A stretch of DNA of 64,000 nucleotides from Pseudorasbora parva (GCF_024679245.1 NC_090183.1:19508707-19572706); one strand, 5' to 3'; counted from the first letter of the stretch, positions 34,369 to 45,929 are shown. Translations and numbers: made by a program. The notes: generated by a model not told the origin, from the sequence alone.

Positions 34369-34746
34369 GATTGTCTCCGGTGCTTTAAAGAAAATCTCTC
34401 AGAGTCGAAGTTCCAGGTCTCAGAAGAAATTAACTTTATTGTACGAACAACAAAGTGAGATGCCAGCTGAACATCTGACCATCTCTTCCTTAGCTCACAC
34501 TTTTATACAGTCCTAGCTCAAGGTTTTATGGGAGGTGCATTACTCCCCACACTTTTTGCCACAGTTGCTCTATTAATAAACTTATCTATTTTTCTTTGTA
34601 ATGGTGGCCAACTGCCACTAGTTTTTTCTTTCTCATCCATTAGGCACCATTCTTTTTACAGTCACCTCATGGTTTTTTCCACAATTATATATAAACAATG
34701 TATCATATTTGTCTGTGGACTATCCCTGCCTTCCCGGTAACATGAC
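34369..34746. mobile_element. Possible LTR-like segment
   Basis: A TG...CA-bounded 378-bp stretch (TGATTGTCTCC to GGTAACATGACA) with AACTTTATTGTACG inside, the style of a minus-strand LTR. No clean target duplication. Could be chance. Confidence 0.3.
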
Positions 34747-34887
34747 AGTTTCCCAGTGCTTCTCACCAATTTTTCCCCTTATAATATCTCCTGTTTCTCA
34801 TGCTTTGATGTTTTTTACAAGCGGCAGACCTTGGTTTCTTGGTGCTCAGCCGAGGCTAGCTTATACTGCAGCTAAGGCCTAGTGAGG

Positions 34888-34977
34888 CCTACTAAATAAT
34901 AATAATAGATTTTATTTATAATGCACTTTTCATTCCGAAGAATCTCAAAGTGCAACAAAGGGGGGGGGGGGGGGGGA
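34888..34977. repeat. LINE/SINE-like tail and poly-G run
   Basis: AATAATAATAGATTTTATTTATAATGC-like 3' tail sequence followed by an uninterrupted run of about 18 G at 34959-34977. Confidence 0.6.
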
Positions 34978-35837
34978 ATAACAACAAAAAATGAATAACA
35001 AGTAAAAATATAGAATACTACAAACAATCAACCAACACAGAAAACAGAACAGAAACAGAGCTGATGGTGAACAGAAACAGAGCTGATGGTGGACAGAAAA
35101 CAGCTGATGGTGGAAGTCTCTGTTAGCTCCGCAGCACACTGTGGTCCACTCCATGTTTCAGATTTCTCCCAGCGGCAGTGTCCCGATGATACTAAGGCCT
35201 AATGAAAATGAATTTCCTCTACACATACAGGCTTGTTCTCCCCGAGGATTCTCCCTCTTTTCTCATTCCACCGTGCTGAAGAAGCGCCGCGGAAAGACGG
35301 AGCTCTCCTCACTCTTCCTTATGGCGCGTACTCCGGGCCAAAATTAAACATCCGACCGACCGACCTACCGATCGAACGTCTAACCGAACGTCTATCCGAC
35401 CGTCTTGTCTGATGGAGCGGGTGACCCACGTGACGACCTGACGTGACGTCAACGTCTTGAAATTATGTCTTTTTTTACCATTTATATATACAAGCTGATG
35501 TGTAAAGACTATACATTGACACTGCAGGCACTAAATACAGATATATACCTAAAATAATACTCAACCATTTCCTGCTGTACTTCCCTGAATAAGTCTTTAA
35601 AGATGTTGTAGGCTATTTTAAGTCTTTCTTAGTGATTAACTGAAAAAAGCTTGTATATCATGACTTTCTCTGTTTTCCATGACAAAAGGAGCTAATGTTT
35701 CAAACTTTTAAACATCAGACTCACCTATTTTAACTGTACATCCATGCAGTGGGCTACTGTTAATTAATGTATTTGTATTTTTCCATATTATTTTATGTAT
35801 ATGTACGTTATATAATTTGCATATCATGGTTAGTAAC

Positions 35838-36066
35838 AGTGGCTCAGTGGTTCATGTAGGTTGTCTACAAACCAGAAGGTAGGTGGTTCAATCCCCGGTT
35901 CCACCTGACCAAGTGTCGAAGTGTCCATGAGCAAGACACCGAACCCCAGCTGCTCCCGACGAGCTGGATGGCGCCTTACATGGCTGACATCGCCGTCGGT
36001 GTATGAATGGGTGAATGTGCAGCAAAATGTAAAGCGCTTTGGATAAAAGCGCTATATAAATGCAGT
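35838..36066 (+). mobile_element. tRNA-derived SINE (left-arm copy)
   Basis: Begins AGTGGCTCAGTGG (box A-like) with GGTGGTTCAATCCC (box B-like) about 50 bases on, then TGTAAAGCGCTTTGGATAA and AGCGCTATATAAATGCAG, the tail common in fish SINEs. Transcribed by RNA polymerase III when intact. Its mirror copy lies at about 43215-43448 in the right arm. Confidence 0.75.
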
Positions 36067-36224
36067 CCATCCATCAAACAGATCCATTTTATATTGTTTG
36101 TCATTGTTTTACAAGTAAGAGTTAAAAGTTATATGTTAACGAGTTTTAATTTGTAAATCTTCAATGTAATGGGGCCATGTTGTCATTAATTGTCCATTTA
36201 CTTTTAATGGTAGTAACACATTGA

Positions 36225-36660
36225 CCCCCTTCAGGGGTCGCCACAGCGAATCACCTGCCTCCATCTGTTCCTATCCTCTGTATCCTCTTCTCTCAGACCG
36301 ACTACCTTCATGTCCTCCTTCACTACATCCATAAACCTCCTCTTTGGTCTTCCTCTTGACCTCCTGCCTGGCAGCTCTAACCTCAGCATCCTTTTACCAA
36401 TAATAATAATAATTATTATTATTATTCACTATATATATATCCAATATATTCACTCTCCACCCCCTGAACATGGCCAAACCATCTCAACCTGGCCTCTCTA
36501 ACTTTGTCTTCAAAACATCTCACATGTGCTGTCCCTCTGATGTACTCATTCCTGATCAATCCTATCCATCCTCGTCACTCCCAAAGAGAACCTCAACATC
36601 TTCAGCTCTGCTACCTCTAGCTCTTCCTCCTGTCTTTTCCTCAGTGCAACTGTCTGAGTA
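36225..36660 (-). pseudogene. RTE-like LINE 3' fragment (left-arm copy)
   Basis: Read on the minus strand: a helix-rich stretch with MLRFSLGVTRMDRIRNEYI, VREARLRWFGHVQ, then LELPGRRSRGRPKRRFMDVV, and WRQVIRCGDP followed by stop. This is the C-terminal end of RTE-type reverse transcriptase proteins. A (TTA)n/(TA)n stretch at 36402-36450 interrupts it. No RT catalytic core is present. Confidence 0.65.
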
Positions 36661-36866
36661 ACACATTGAGTAAGGTTAAGATTATTCAATAAACACATTG
36701 TTCATTTTTACCATGATTTTGTCTCCTTGAAATCATAATGAATACAAGTTTTAATAGACTCATAGAACCTCGAGTATATATATATATATTAATGTGTGGA
36801 TGAAGTCATCCTGAGCTTGAACTATACAATGAGCTGCATCAAATCCGTTTAATCAGTCACTGGTGA

Positions 36867-37866
36867 CACCTAGTGGAGTAATATTGTAGAATCTTTTATT
36901 CTAAAGCTTTTATTCTAAATCGAAAGCTTAACAGTAGTTCGGCTGCCGCAACATCAGTGGGTTTTTTTTCGGACCATAAACTTTTATTCCAATGCTTTCA
37001 TTATATTTGATGTTTGCAAAACAGAAATATAAATCGTATATTCAGTTTAACAGCATTGAATTCAAAAAGTTTGTAACTGAACTGCGAAGTGTGCACATTT
37101 TGATGCTTAAATTATGTTCAATGACTGGGTCAAACGCGTTTGCAAATCGGCCTGAATCCACTTGAATTAATTTGGACTGCTCTCTCAGTAGCTACGTTTC
37201 CATAAGAGGTTTGCACAAAACCTTTGTGATATTTAGGCTGCTAAATGTCGACAAAAAACTATTGAGAAGTAATACCAAAAAGTATGTTGGTATGTTTGTG
37301 TATATCCTAGCAGCAATAGCCATTATTTTTAATGGAAGGAGACATAGGCGTGTTATCCACGCATTAATTAAAATTCAAAGAACGAAATATATATATACGT
37401 TTTATCCATAGGTTTTATCAGTCACTGGTGACACCTAGTGGAGTAATATTGTAATATAATCTTTATTTAAAGCTTAACATTACTTTCAAACGTCATTTAC
37501 TTATTTTAATCACGGCTGCCACAACATCAGTGTTTATATTTCCGACCATAAACCTTTTTTTTCTTTTCTTTTTTTTCTTTTTTTTTAACAATACTTTCGT
37601 TATTATTTTGATGTTTGGAAAATATAAATAGCCATATTTTATTAAATAATAGTTCAAACAAGCCTTAAAATACATATTTTTGTATTTTGTCATATTTGTG
37701 ATGAAGCCAGACGAATTGATGACCAGCCCCAGCTTATTTTTTAAGGTGAAGAAAATGGTCTTGCAATATTCCTAACTTGTAAGTTGCTTTAATAGGCTAT
37801 AGTATATTAAAAACATGCATACAAATTAGGCTAAATAACGCATTAATTAAAATTCAAAGAACGAAA
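36867..37866. repeat. Diverged tandem duplication
   Basis: Two direct copies, about 36867-37388 and 37417-37866. Each begins ATCAGTCACTGGTGACACC and ends near GCATTAATTAAAATTCAAAG. A third, more diverged partial copy (TTGCTTTAATAGG) precedes the Tc1 element at about 38868-38883. Confidence 0.75.
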
Positions 37867-38882
37867 TGTTTGAATTTGCATGTTGGAAACTCAAAGGTTT
37901 TTTTTTCGTTATTTTGACTTTGAATTTCGTTTGTTAGAAATATGAAATGAATTTAGAAATGCTTTTAAAATGAAAAACGAAATGTTTAATAAACAAAATA
38001 ATTTTTTGAAATGAAGACAGCATTTGGAGTGAGTGCATGCTAAATAATCATTTCTCTGAATCAACAACCTTTGTAAGTGTACACAAAAGTATAGACAGTT
38101 TATATTTTATAATTATGTCTTGCACATATCTGTATGGCTAAAAATGTCTATTGTATTGTGAGTTATATGCTGCTATAAAGGACAATGTCCATCAGAAAGC
38201 GCTGGCAACATCATTGGCCATGGGTTAAAGAAAATGCCTATTTAATTAGTCTATGTTTAAATATTAGCCTATACAATTTTTTTGTGTTATTTTTTAGTTG
38301 ATTTTTTTTAAACAGCAGGTAAGAGGTTATACATAAGATGCGCGTCTGGAGACATTGAGTATTGCTTTGAATAAAGTTATAATTCAAAGTGAATTTCGTT
38401 TCGTTTTGCAATGAGCATGGATTTCTAGTGTAGCCTATTTACTTGAACTTCTTAGGTAGTCTAATATCTATGGTTTAGAGGCAGTCAAAATCAGAATTTT
38501 AATGGCCTGATAAAGCTCTCTCAACGGGCCTGACCTGCGATGCCGCGCTGAGTGACAATCACTTTCTCACGTAAAGAAAAATATTGCAAGTTAGCCAACT
38601 ACTATATAATGAAATTTGAACAAGTAGAATAATACAACATCACGGTACACATTTTTTGCGATGTCTATGTCTTTTAACTAGCCTATTATATTATTTTAAA
38701 CGACAAAAACAAACTCCTGTTGGCTTTTTACATCAAGTCAGTTGTCACTTTACTTTGCGAGCTGTGTGGTCACACTTGGCACAGCCCTGCGGTAGCCTAC
38801 TGCTCAAAATTAAACCAAGTAGCTAAACCAGCCCAGCTTCTTTTTAATCAATTTGTCTTACAATATCCTAGTTGCTTTAATA

Positions 38883-38883
<1 letters not shown>
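37867..38883. other. Spacer of the inverted repeat, no gene recognised
   Basis: AT-rich, short frames only; last 180 bases resemble the end of the tandem unit at 37700-37830. Confidence 0.45.

Positions 38884-38940
<57 letters not shown>
38884..38940. repeat. (TA)n microsatellite, left flank of Tc1-like element
   Basis: Pure TA run directly before the transposon; its continuation lies at 40562-40635 on the other side, so the transposon entered a TA microsatellite. Confidence 0.93.
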
Positions 38941-38944
<4 letters not shown>

Positions 38945-40557
38945 TCTTGTTCAAAATAATAGCAGTACAATGTGACTAACCAGAATAATCAAGGTTTTTA
39001 GTATATTTTTTATTGCTACGTGGCAAACAAGTTACCAGTAGGTTCAGTAGATTCTCAGAAAACAAATGAGACCCAGCATTCATGATATGCACGCTCTTAA
39101 GGCTGTGCAATTGGGCAATTAGTTGAAAGGGGTGTGTTCAAAAAAATAGCAGTGTGGCATTCAATCACTGAGGTCATCAATTTTGTGAAGAAACAGGTGT
39201 GAATCAGGTGGCCCCTATTTAAGGATGAAGCCAACACTTGTTGAACATGCGTTTGAAAGCTGAGGAAATGGGTCGTTCAAGACATTGTTCAGAAGAACAG
39301 CGTACTTTGATAAAAAAGTTGATTAGAGAGGGGAAAACCTATAAAGAGGTGCAAAAAATGATAGGCTGTTCAGCTAAAATGATCTCCAATGCCTTAAAAT
39401 GGAGAGCAAAACCAGAGAGACGTGGAAGAAAACGGAAGACAACCATCAAAATGGATAGAAGAATAACCAGAATGGCAAAAGCTCAGCCAATGATCACCTC
39501 CAGGATGATCAAAGACAGTCTGGAGTTACCTGTAAGTACTGTGACAGTTAGAAGACGTCTGTGTGAAGCTAATCTATTTTCAAGAATCCCCCGCAAAGTC
39601 CCTCTGTTAAAAAAAAGGCATGTGCAGAAGAGGTTACAATTTGCCAAAGAACACATCAACTGGCCTAAAGAGAAATGGAGGAACATTTTGTGGACTGATG
39701 AGAGTAAAATTGTTCTTTTTGGGTCCAAGGGCCACAGGCAGTTTGTGAGACTACCCCCAAACTCTGAATTCAAGCCACAGTACACAGTGAAGACAGTGAA
39801 GCATGGAGGTGCAAGCATCATGATATGGGCATGTTTCTCCTACTATGGTGTTGGGCCTATTTATCGCATACCAGGGATCATGGATCAGTTTGCATATGTT
39901 AAAATACTTGAAGAGGTCATGTTGCCCTATGCTGAAGAGTACATGCCCTTGAAACGGTTGTTTTAACAAGACAATGACCCAAAACACACTAGTAAACGGG
40001 CAAAGTCTTGGTTCCAAACCAACAAAATTAATGTTATGGAGTGGCCAGCCCAATCTCCAGACCTTAATCCAATTGAGAACTTGTGGGGTGATATCAAAAA
40101 TGCTGTTTCTGAAGCAAAACCAAGAAAGGTGAATGAATTGTGGAATGTTGTTAAAGAATCATGGAGTGGAATAACAGCTGAGAGGTGCCACAAGTTGGTT
40201 GACTCCATGCCACACAGATGTCAAGCAGTTTTAAAAAACTGTGGTCATACAACTAAATATTAGTTTAGTGATTCACAGGATTGCTAAATCCCAGAAAAAA
40301 AAATGTTTGTACAAAATAGTTTTGAGTTTGTACAGTCAAAGGTAGACACTGCTATTTTTTTGAACACACCCCTTTCAACTAATTGCCCAATTGCACAGCC
40401 TTAAGAGCGTGCATATCATGAATGCTGGGTCTCATTTGTTTTCTGAGAATCTACAGAACCTACTGGTAACTTGTTTGCCACGTTGCATAAAAAATATATA
40501 CGAAAAACCTTGATTATTCTGGTTAGTCACATTGTACTGCTATTATTTTGAACAAGA

Positions 40558-40561
<4 letters not shown>
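38941..40561 (+). mobile_element. Tc1-like transposon, nearly intact
   Basis: 1,621 bp from ACAGTCTTGTTC to GAACAAGACTGT with terminal inverted repeats of roughly 215 bp. Each repeat carries two direct repeats: outer TGTTCAAAATAATAGCAGT (38948-38967, mirrored at 40535-40554) and inner TGTTCAAAAAAATAGCAGTG (39135-39154, mirrored at 40347-40366). This is the IR/DR arrangement in which the transposase binds two sites per end. Inserted at TA inside a TA microsatellite. Confidence 0.93.
39238..40263 (+). pseudogene. Tc1-like transposase, one nonsense codon (DD34E)
   Basis: Cut-and-paste transposase of about 341 codons. N-terminal paired-like helix-turn-helix (residues about 10-55, [19 protein letters not shown]), a GRKRK hook, second helix-turn-helix, then the catalytic domain: [12 protein letters not shown] (Asp 1), [23 protein letters not shown] (Asp 2) and SPDLNPIENLWG (Glu), with 34 residues between Asp 2 and Glu. 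The frame is interrupted only by TAA at 39964-39966, directly before the second Asp; the reading continues in the same frame to TAG at 40261-40263. A single C-to-T change from the expected Gln codon explains it. Confidence 0.9.

Positions 40562-40635
<74 letters not shown>
40562..40635. repeat. (TA)n microsatellite, right flank of Tc1-like element
   Basis: Pure TA run continuing the microsatellite interrupted by the transposon. Confidence 0.93.
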
Positions 40636-40644
<9 letters not shown>

Positions 40645-41451
40645 GCATAGACTACACATAGGCTACAAACTAAAGCAGACATTTTATTTCAAGAACTAAA
40701 GAGAAATATAAATAGCCTACTGAACCTTAATACAATTATTAAATTATCTTTCATAAATAAACATCCTAAATACTAAGTAAATGCTAAAGTGTAAAGGTTT
40801 ATTAAAAACATCTGTTTGTGTTTAGTTTTACATTTATGCATTCAGCTGATTCTGTTAAACTGGCCTTAAGCTAATCAAGGTTGATTTCCATGTCTTTCAC
40901 ATATAAACCATGAGCCCAAACTAAATTATTAATCAGTTTCATTAAATCATATGTAACACGTTCCTACATGTGCTTACATGTTGTTAACGCGTACCCGTGG
41001 TGACCGGTCGGGAGTGCGGTAACCGATCGTCTTCCCAACGTGTTGTTTTCGTGTTAAGACGCGTTGTACCACGTTTGTTTTTCTTACCTTAATTTAACGT
41101 TCTTATACTTCTTCGATTGATCCTCTAACTAACAAGTCCCCATTTGATTACAGCAACTACTGATTTATAAGGTATGTGCTGTGTATTAATAAATTTGAAT
41201 ATAGATCCGAGGCTATTATTAAAAAAACTGGCAAACTTTGACGGCTATTTTATAATTCGGAAAAGCAGGAGATATTCAACATAATTTTTCTCCATCGCCC
41301 AACGGAAGATTCAGAAACAGATCTGATGTCGGAATGTGTCTTATTTAATAGAAATAGTGTATACCATATTCAAAAACTGCAGCAAGGCATATTAAGCTTT
41401 AGTTCTTGAAATAAATGCTTAGATTATATCCACTTTGTATTAGTTTGTTTT
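40636..41451. other. Right spacer of the inverted repeat
   Basis: AT-rich, no gene. ATTTTATTTCAAGAACTAAAG at about 40684 is mirrored by CTTTAGTTCTTGAAATAAATG at about 41397, an inner inverted repeat. At 41015-41045 a GC-richer CGTGGTGACCGGTCGGGAG stretch stands out. Confidence 0.45.
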
Positions 41452-41920
41452 TTTAGCCTAATTTGTATGCATGTTTTTAATATACTAGGTATAGCCTATT
41501 AAAGCAACTTACAAGTTAGGAATATTGCAAGACCATTTTCTTCACCTTAAAAAATAAGCTGGGGCTGGTCATCAATTCGTCTGGCTTCATCACAAATATG
41601 ACAAAATACAAAAATATGTATTTTAAGGCTTGTTTGAACTATTATTTAATAAAATATGGCTATTTATGTTTCCCAAACATCAAAAAAATAACGAAAGTAT
41701 TGTTAAAAAAAAAAAAAAAAAAAAGGTTTATGGTCGGAAATATAAACACTGATGTTGTGGCAGCCGTGATTAAAATAAGTAAATGACGTTTGAAAGTAAT
41801 GTTAAGCTTTAAATAAAGATTATATTACAATATTACTCCACTAGGTGTCACCAGTGACTGATAAAACGGATTTGATGCAGCTCATTGTATAGTTCAAGCT
41901 CAGGATGACTTCATCCACAC

Positions 41921-41964
<44 letters not shown>

Positions 41965-42624
41965 TTGAGGTTCTATGAGTCTATTAAAACTTGTATTCAT
42001 TTAAATAAATTTATATATATATATATATTTATAAATTTATATATATATATTTATTTATAAATTTAAAGGAATAGAAGCTTGAATAGACTCATAGAACCTC
42101 GAGTAAATTAAGCCTATCTGCCTTCTTTTTTGGTTTAGTTTTGTTTTCAGAATCATGGGAGAACTGTGGGAAAAAAAATCCATATTATCTAGAAACTAAA
42201 AATTATTTATAATATATCTGGCATCTAGCCTATACTCTTATTAGCACTGTTTCAAATATTACAATATACAATCTTACAGACTAGGATGAAGTCTTTATGT
42301 ACATTAACAAGGATTTTAAACGACTATAATCCATTATAACCATAAGCTGCAAATCACTTTATGCCCCTATGATTACAAGATGAGAGACAGTGAAAATGCA
42401 TGTTAGATCCAGTGTTGAGTTGACATGATCTCTCTCTCTCTCTGCATAAGTTCAGAAAAGTAATTTTTTTATATTCCAATACATCAACAGCTTATGTTAA
42501 CTCATTATGATACCAGCCCACGAGTCAGTGAAGTCAGCAGAGGAAATATCAGAAGGAAGGAGACAAAATCATGGTAAAAATGAACAATGTGTTTATTGAA
42601 TAATCTTAACCTTACTCAATGTGT

Positions 42625-43065
42625 TACTCAGACAGTTGCACTGAGGAAAAGACAGGAGGAAGAGCTAGAGGTAGCAGAGCTGAAGATGTTGAGGTTCTCT
42701 TTGGGAGTGACGAGGATGGATAGGATTGATCAGGAATGAGTACATCAGAGGGACAGCACATGTGAGATGTTTTGAAGACAAAGTTAGAGAGGCCAGGTTG
42801 AGATGGTTTGGCCATGTTCAGGGGGTGGAGAGTGAATATATTGGATATATATATAGTGAATAATAATAATAATAATTATTATTATTATTGGTAAAAGGAT
42901 GCTGAGGTTAGAGCTGCCAGGCAGGAGGTCAAGAGGAAGACCAAAGAGGAGGTTTATGGATGTAGTGAAGGAGGACATGAAGGTAGTCGGTCTGAGAGAA
43001 GAGGATACAGAGGATAGGAACAGATGGAGGCAGGTGATTCGCTGTGGCGACCCCTGAAGGGGGTC
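42625..43065 (+). pseudogene. RTE-like LINE 3' fragment (right-arm copy)
   Basis: Mirror copy of the left-arm fragment, same breaks, almost identical. The plus strand reads VREARLRWFGHVQ and then CGDP before the stop. Shows the LINE fragment was already in place before the arms were duplicated. Confidence 0.65.
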
Positions 43066-43214
43066 AATGTGTTACTACCATTAAAAGTAAATGGACAATT
43101 AATGACAACATGGCCCCATTACATTGAAGATTTACAAATTAAAACTCGTTAACATATAACTTTTAACTCTTACTTGTAAAACAATGACAAACAATATAAA
43201 ATGGATCTGTTTGA

Positions 43215-43448
43215 TGGATGGACTGCATTTATATAGCGCTTTTATCCAAAGCGCTTTACATTTTGCTTCACATTCACCCATTCATACACCGAAGGCGATG
43301 TCAGCCATGTAAGGCGCCATCCAGCTCGTCGGGAGCAGCTGGGGTTCGGTGTCTTGCTCATGGACACTTCGACACTTGGTCAGGTGGAACCGGGGATTGA
43401 ACCACCTACCTTCTGGTTTGTAGACAACCTACATGAACCACTGAGCCA
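43215..43448 (-). mobile_element. tRNA-derived SINE (right-arm copy)
   Basis: Mirror of the left-arm SINE with the same internal boxes on the minus strand; only scattered substitutions. Confidence 0.75.
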
Positions 43449-43986
43449 CTGTTACTAACCATGATATGCAAATTATATAACGTACATATACATAAAATAA
43501 TATGGAAAAATACAAATACATTAATTAACAGTAGCCCACTGCTTGGATGTACAGTTAAAATAGGTGAGTCTGATGTTTAAAAGTTTGAAACATTAGCTCC
43601 TTTTGTCATGGAAAACAGAGAAAGTCATGATATACAAGCTTTTTTCAGTTAATCACTAAGAAAGACTTAAAATAGCCTACAACATCTTTAAAGACTTATT
43701 CAGGGAAGTACAGCAGGAAATGGTTGAGTATTATTTTAGGTATATATCTGTATTTAGTGCCTGCAGTGTCAATGTATAGTCTTTACACATCAGCTTGTAT
43801 ATATAAATGGTAAAAAAAGACATAATTTCAAGACGTTGACGTCACGTCAGGTCGTCACGTGGGTCACCCGCTCCATCAGACAAGACGTTCGGTTAGACGT
43901 TCGATCGGTAGGTCGGTCGGTCGGATGTTTAATTTTGGCCCGGAGTACGCGCCATACTTCCTATCCACTTGTCCGTTCAACACTTC

Positions 43987-44154
43987 CGTCGCGCCGCTCT
44001 CCACTTTATTCCTATGGGTGACGTCAAGCGACTTTAACGCGCCCGCATAGCATTCCGGGAAGGCAGCGCTGTATTTGAACCGATTTGTACGCAGAAATGA
44101 CGGGAAGCGTCACAACATCATGCTTCAGTCGTGTCGCAAAAGGGGATCTCCACG
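43987..44154 (-). repeat. Inverted monomer of the 143-bp repeat (left)
   Basis: Reads TCCACTTTATTCCTATGG, GGTGACGTCAAGCGACTT, GCATAGCATTCCGGGAAGG and TTCAGTCGTGTCGCAAAAG, the reverse complement of the tandem monomers that follow at 44338. Confidence 0.8.
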
Positions 44155-44337
44155 GTTCCCTTTTCTATCGTTCCGCCGCGCGAACCCCCGCAGACAGAGA
44201 ATACTAGAGTAGATAAACAAACCCAAGCCATAGCTCTCTTCACTCTGCCGTAAAGAAGCGCCATGGACAGACGGATCTTTCCTCACTTTTCCTCTTCTCT
44301 CATTCCGCCACGCTAAGAACTGTCGTGAACAGACCGT

Positions 44338-44972
44338 GGAGATCCACTTTTGCGACACGACTGAAGCGTGATGTTGTGACGCTTTCCGTCATTTGTGCGT
44401 TCAAATCGGTTCAACTGCAGCACCGCTTTCCCGGAATGCTATGTGGGCGCATTGAAATCGCTTGGCTTCACCTTGACAGAGGAGATCTACTTTTGCGGCA
44501 CGGCTGAAGTGTGATGTTGTGATGCTTCCCGTCATTTGTGCATTCAAATCGGTTCAACTGCAGCACTGCCTTCCCGGAATGCTATGCGGGCGCGTTGAAG
44601 TCGCTTGACATCACCCTGACCGAGGAGATCCGCTTTTGCGACACGACTGAAGCGTGATTTTGTGATGCTTCCCGTCATTTGTGCGTTCAAATCGGTTCAA
44701 CTGCAGCACTGCCTTCCCGGAATGCTATGCGGGCGCATTGAAGTCCCTTGACGTCACCCTGACCGAGGAGATCCACTCTTGCGACACGACTGAAGCGTGA
44801 TGTTGTGATGCTTCCCGTCATTTGTGCGTTCAAATCGGTTCAACTGCAGCACTGCCTTCCCGGAATGCTATGCTGGCGCGTTGAAGTCGCTTGACGTCAC
44901 CCTGACCGAGGAGATCCACTTTTGCGACACGGCTGAAGCGTGATTTTGTGATGCTTCTGTAACATGTCACAA
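44338..44972 (+). repeat. 143-bp tandem array, 4.4 monomers
   Basis: The word GGAGATCC/T begins at 44338, 44481, 44624, 44767 and 44910, an exact 143-bp period. Each monomer has CTTTTGCGACACGACTGAAG, CCCGTCATTTGTGCGTTC, CAACTGCAGCACTGCC and GGAATGCTATGCGGGCGC. Monomers differ by a few substitutions and no indels. The array stops at a run of 17 A (44974-44990). Confidence 0.95.
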
Positions 44973-45139
44973 AAAAAAAAAAAAAAAGACAAATGTTGGT
45001 TTGTAACGTTTTATTTTCTATTGCGTGGTTATGTGAATTTATTTCACCAAAACTTTGTATTGTTCAGTCATTTTATGGCCTTTAATAGGTATTGGGAGAG
45101 GTATTTGTCGTGTAAGTCCGCCCTCTATTGGATAGAGTG

Positions 45140-45515
45140 ATGGTTACGTGTTGGATTCTCGCGTTACTCTCTCAGTTTGCTTCCTGTTTGACTGAGAGAG
45201 GTACGTGTTTATTTGAGTGCGATGCAAACATAAAATATACCTGTTCTGACTTTAGTTTTTATGCACACGGTAACTTGTACATGTATTTTATGATGAATAC
45301 ATATACTTTTTTTATTTTTTTATTTTATGTCCTGAGAACTTTTTGTTAGAGAGCTTAAGAGATGTCTAACATATCGGACCTCGTGTTTTGTATTCCATCT
45401 CTTCTTCTATTCTATTTTTTCTATTCTATCATGTTTAAGTTGTATTATTTCTTATGTTAGGCTGATTCTTATTGAAGATAGGAATCCTGAACTCTTGCTC
45501 TCTTAAATTGTCCAG
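45140..45515 (+). other. Candidate two-exon gene fragment with signal-peptide-like leader
   Basis: ATG at 45140 starts MVTCWILALLSQFASCLTER, a short hydrophobic leader like a signal peptide, ending in ACTGAGAGAG at 45200 before a consensus donor GTACGT. An acceptor TTCTTATGTTAG precedes a 55-bp block (45461-45515) that is followed by the donor GTATGT. The spliced frame meets TGA two codons into the second block, so if this is a gene the visible reading does not make a long protein. No homology recognised. A copy lacking the 260-bp intron lies at 45793-45875, which is the main reason to treat these as real exons. Confidence 0.5.
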
Positions 45516-45792
45516 GTATGTAGTACTCCCAATACCGGGTTTAATATGTATGTTAATTAAAAATATTCTTGTTATCAAACGATGTTTACTGGCACTGAAC
45601 AAAACCATTAACATTTTGTTTCTTGCATTTTATTGAAATGTTGTAACTATTGAAAGCAAGATGTTTTTGCAACATAGAGTGTATGTTAATGTAAAAAGTG
45701 AAGGCCAGTGATAATAGGAATAGTGTGTGATATTGTGCACATAGATAATATTTCTGTATTCTATTTTCTAATGTTGAATGTGAATAAATATG

Positions 45793-45875
45793 CAGTTTGC
45801 TTCCTGTTTGACTGAGAGAGGCTGATTCTTATTGAAGATAGGAATCCTGAACTCTTGCTCTCTTAAATTGTCCAG
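45793..45875 (+). pseudogene. Spliced copy of the exon pair at 45173-45515
   Basis: 28 bases (45793-45820) equal 45173-45200 and the next 55 bases (45821-45875) equal 45461-45515, joined exactly at the GT-AG borders of the 260-bp intron. Beyond it the sequence (ATTGTCCAGTCCAGAGAAC) differs from the source, as expected if a third exon follows; a donor-like GACGGTGAGAGC occurs about 40 bases on. An AATAAA lies just upstream (45783-45788). Confidence 0.7.
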
Positions 45876-45929
45876 ATTGTCCAGTCCAGAGAACACAACG
45901 CAATAGTCGGCGACGGTGAGAGCGTGCCG

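Larger units (their letters stand above)
35321..37835 (+). repeat. Left arm of a large inverted repeat
   Basis: Pairs with 41452-43955 in reverse orientation. Long parts (for example 35431-35770 against 43530-43860) differ by only a few bases. The arm carries a tRNA-derived SINE (plus) and an RTE-like LINE 3' fragment (minus). A 545-bp diverged tandem duplicate (36867-37410) is present here but absent from the right arm. Confidence 0.92.
41452..43955 (-). repeat. Right arm of a large inverted repeat
   Basis: Reverse complement of 35321-37835. Differences: it lacks the 545-bp tandem duplicate, and it carries about 560 bp (roughly 41985-42560) with TA/TAA-rich and unknown sequence not in the left arm. 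Poly-A length and TA-run length also differ. Confidence 0.92.
44974..45929 (+). other. Segment interrupting the 143-bp array, with exon-like sequences
   Basis: Between the A17 run and the resumption of the array at about 45930 (CTTCCCGTCATTTGTGCG) lies about 950 bp of different sequence. It contains exon-like blocks described separately. Its insertion mechanism is not clear. Confidence 0.6.

Noticed and set aside
34137..34370. Candidate exon encoding a Cys/Pro-rich peptide
   Set aside because: No splice-site support and flanked by hAT and LTR-like sequence; frame runs into a TG repeat.
35838..35920. Possible tRNA gene
   Set aside because: Box A- and B-like sequences are present but no cloverleaf pairs properly and the unit continues into a SINE tail; it is a tRNA-derived SINE.
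39483..40208. Minus-strand frames of 81-112 codons
   Set aside because: Antisense to the Tc1-like transposase.
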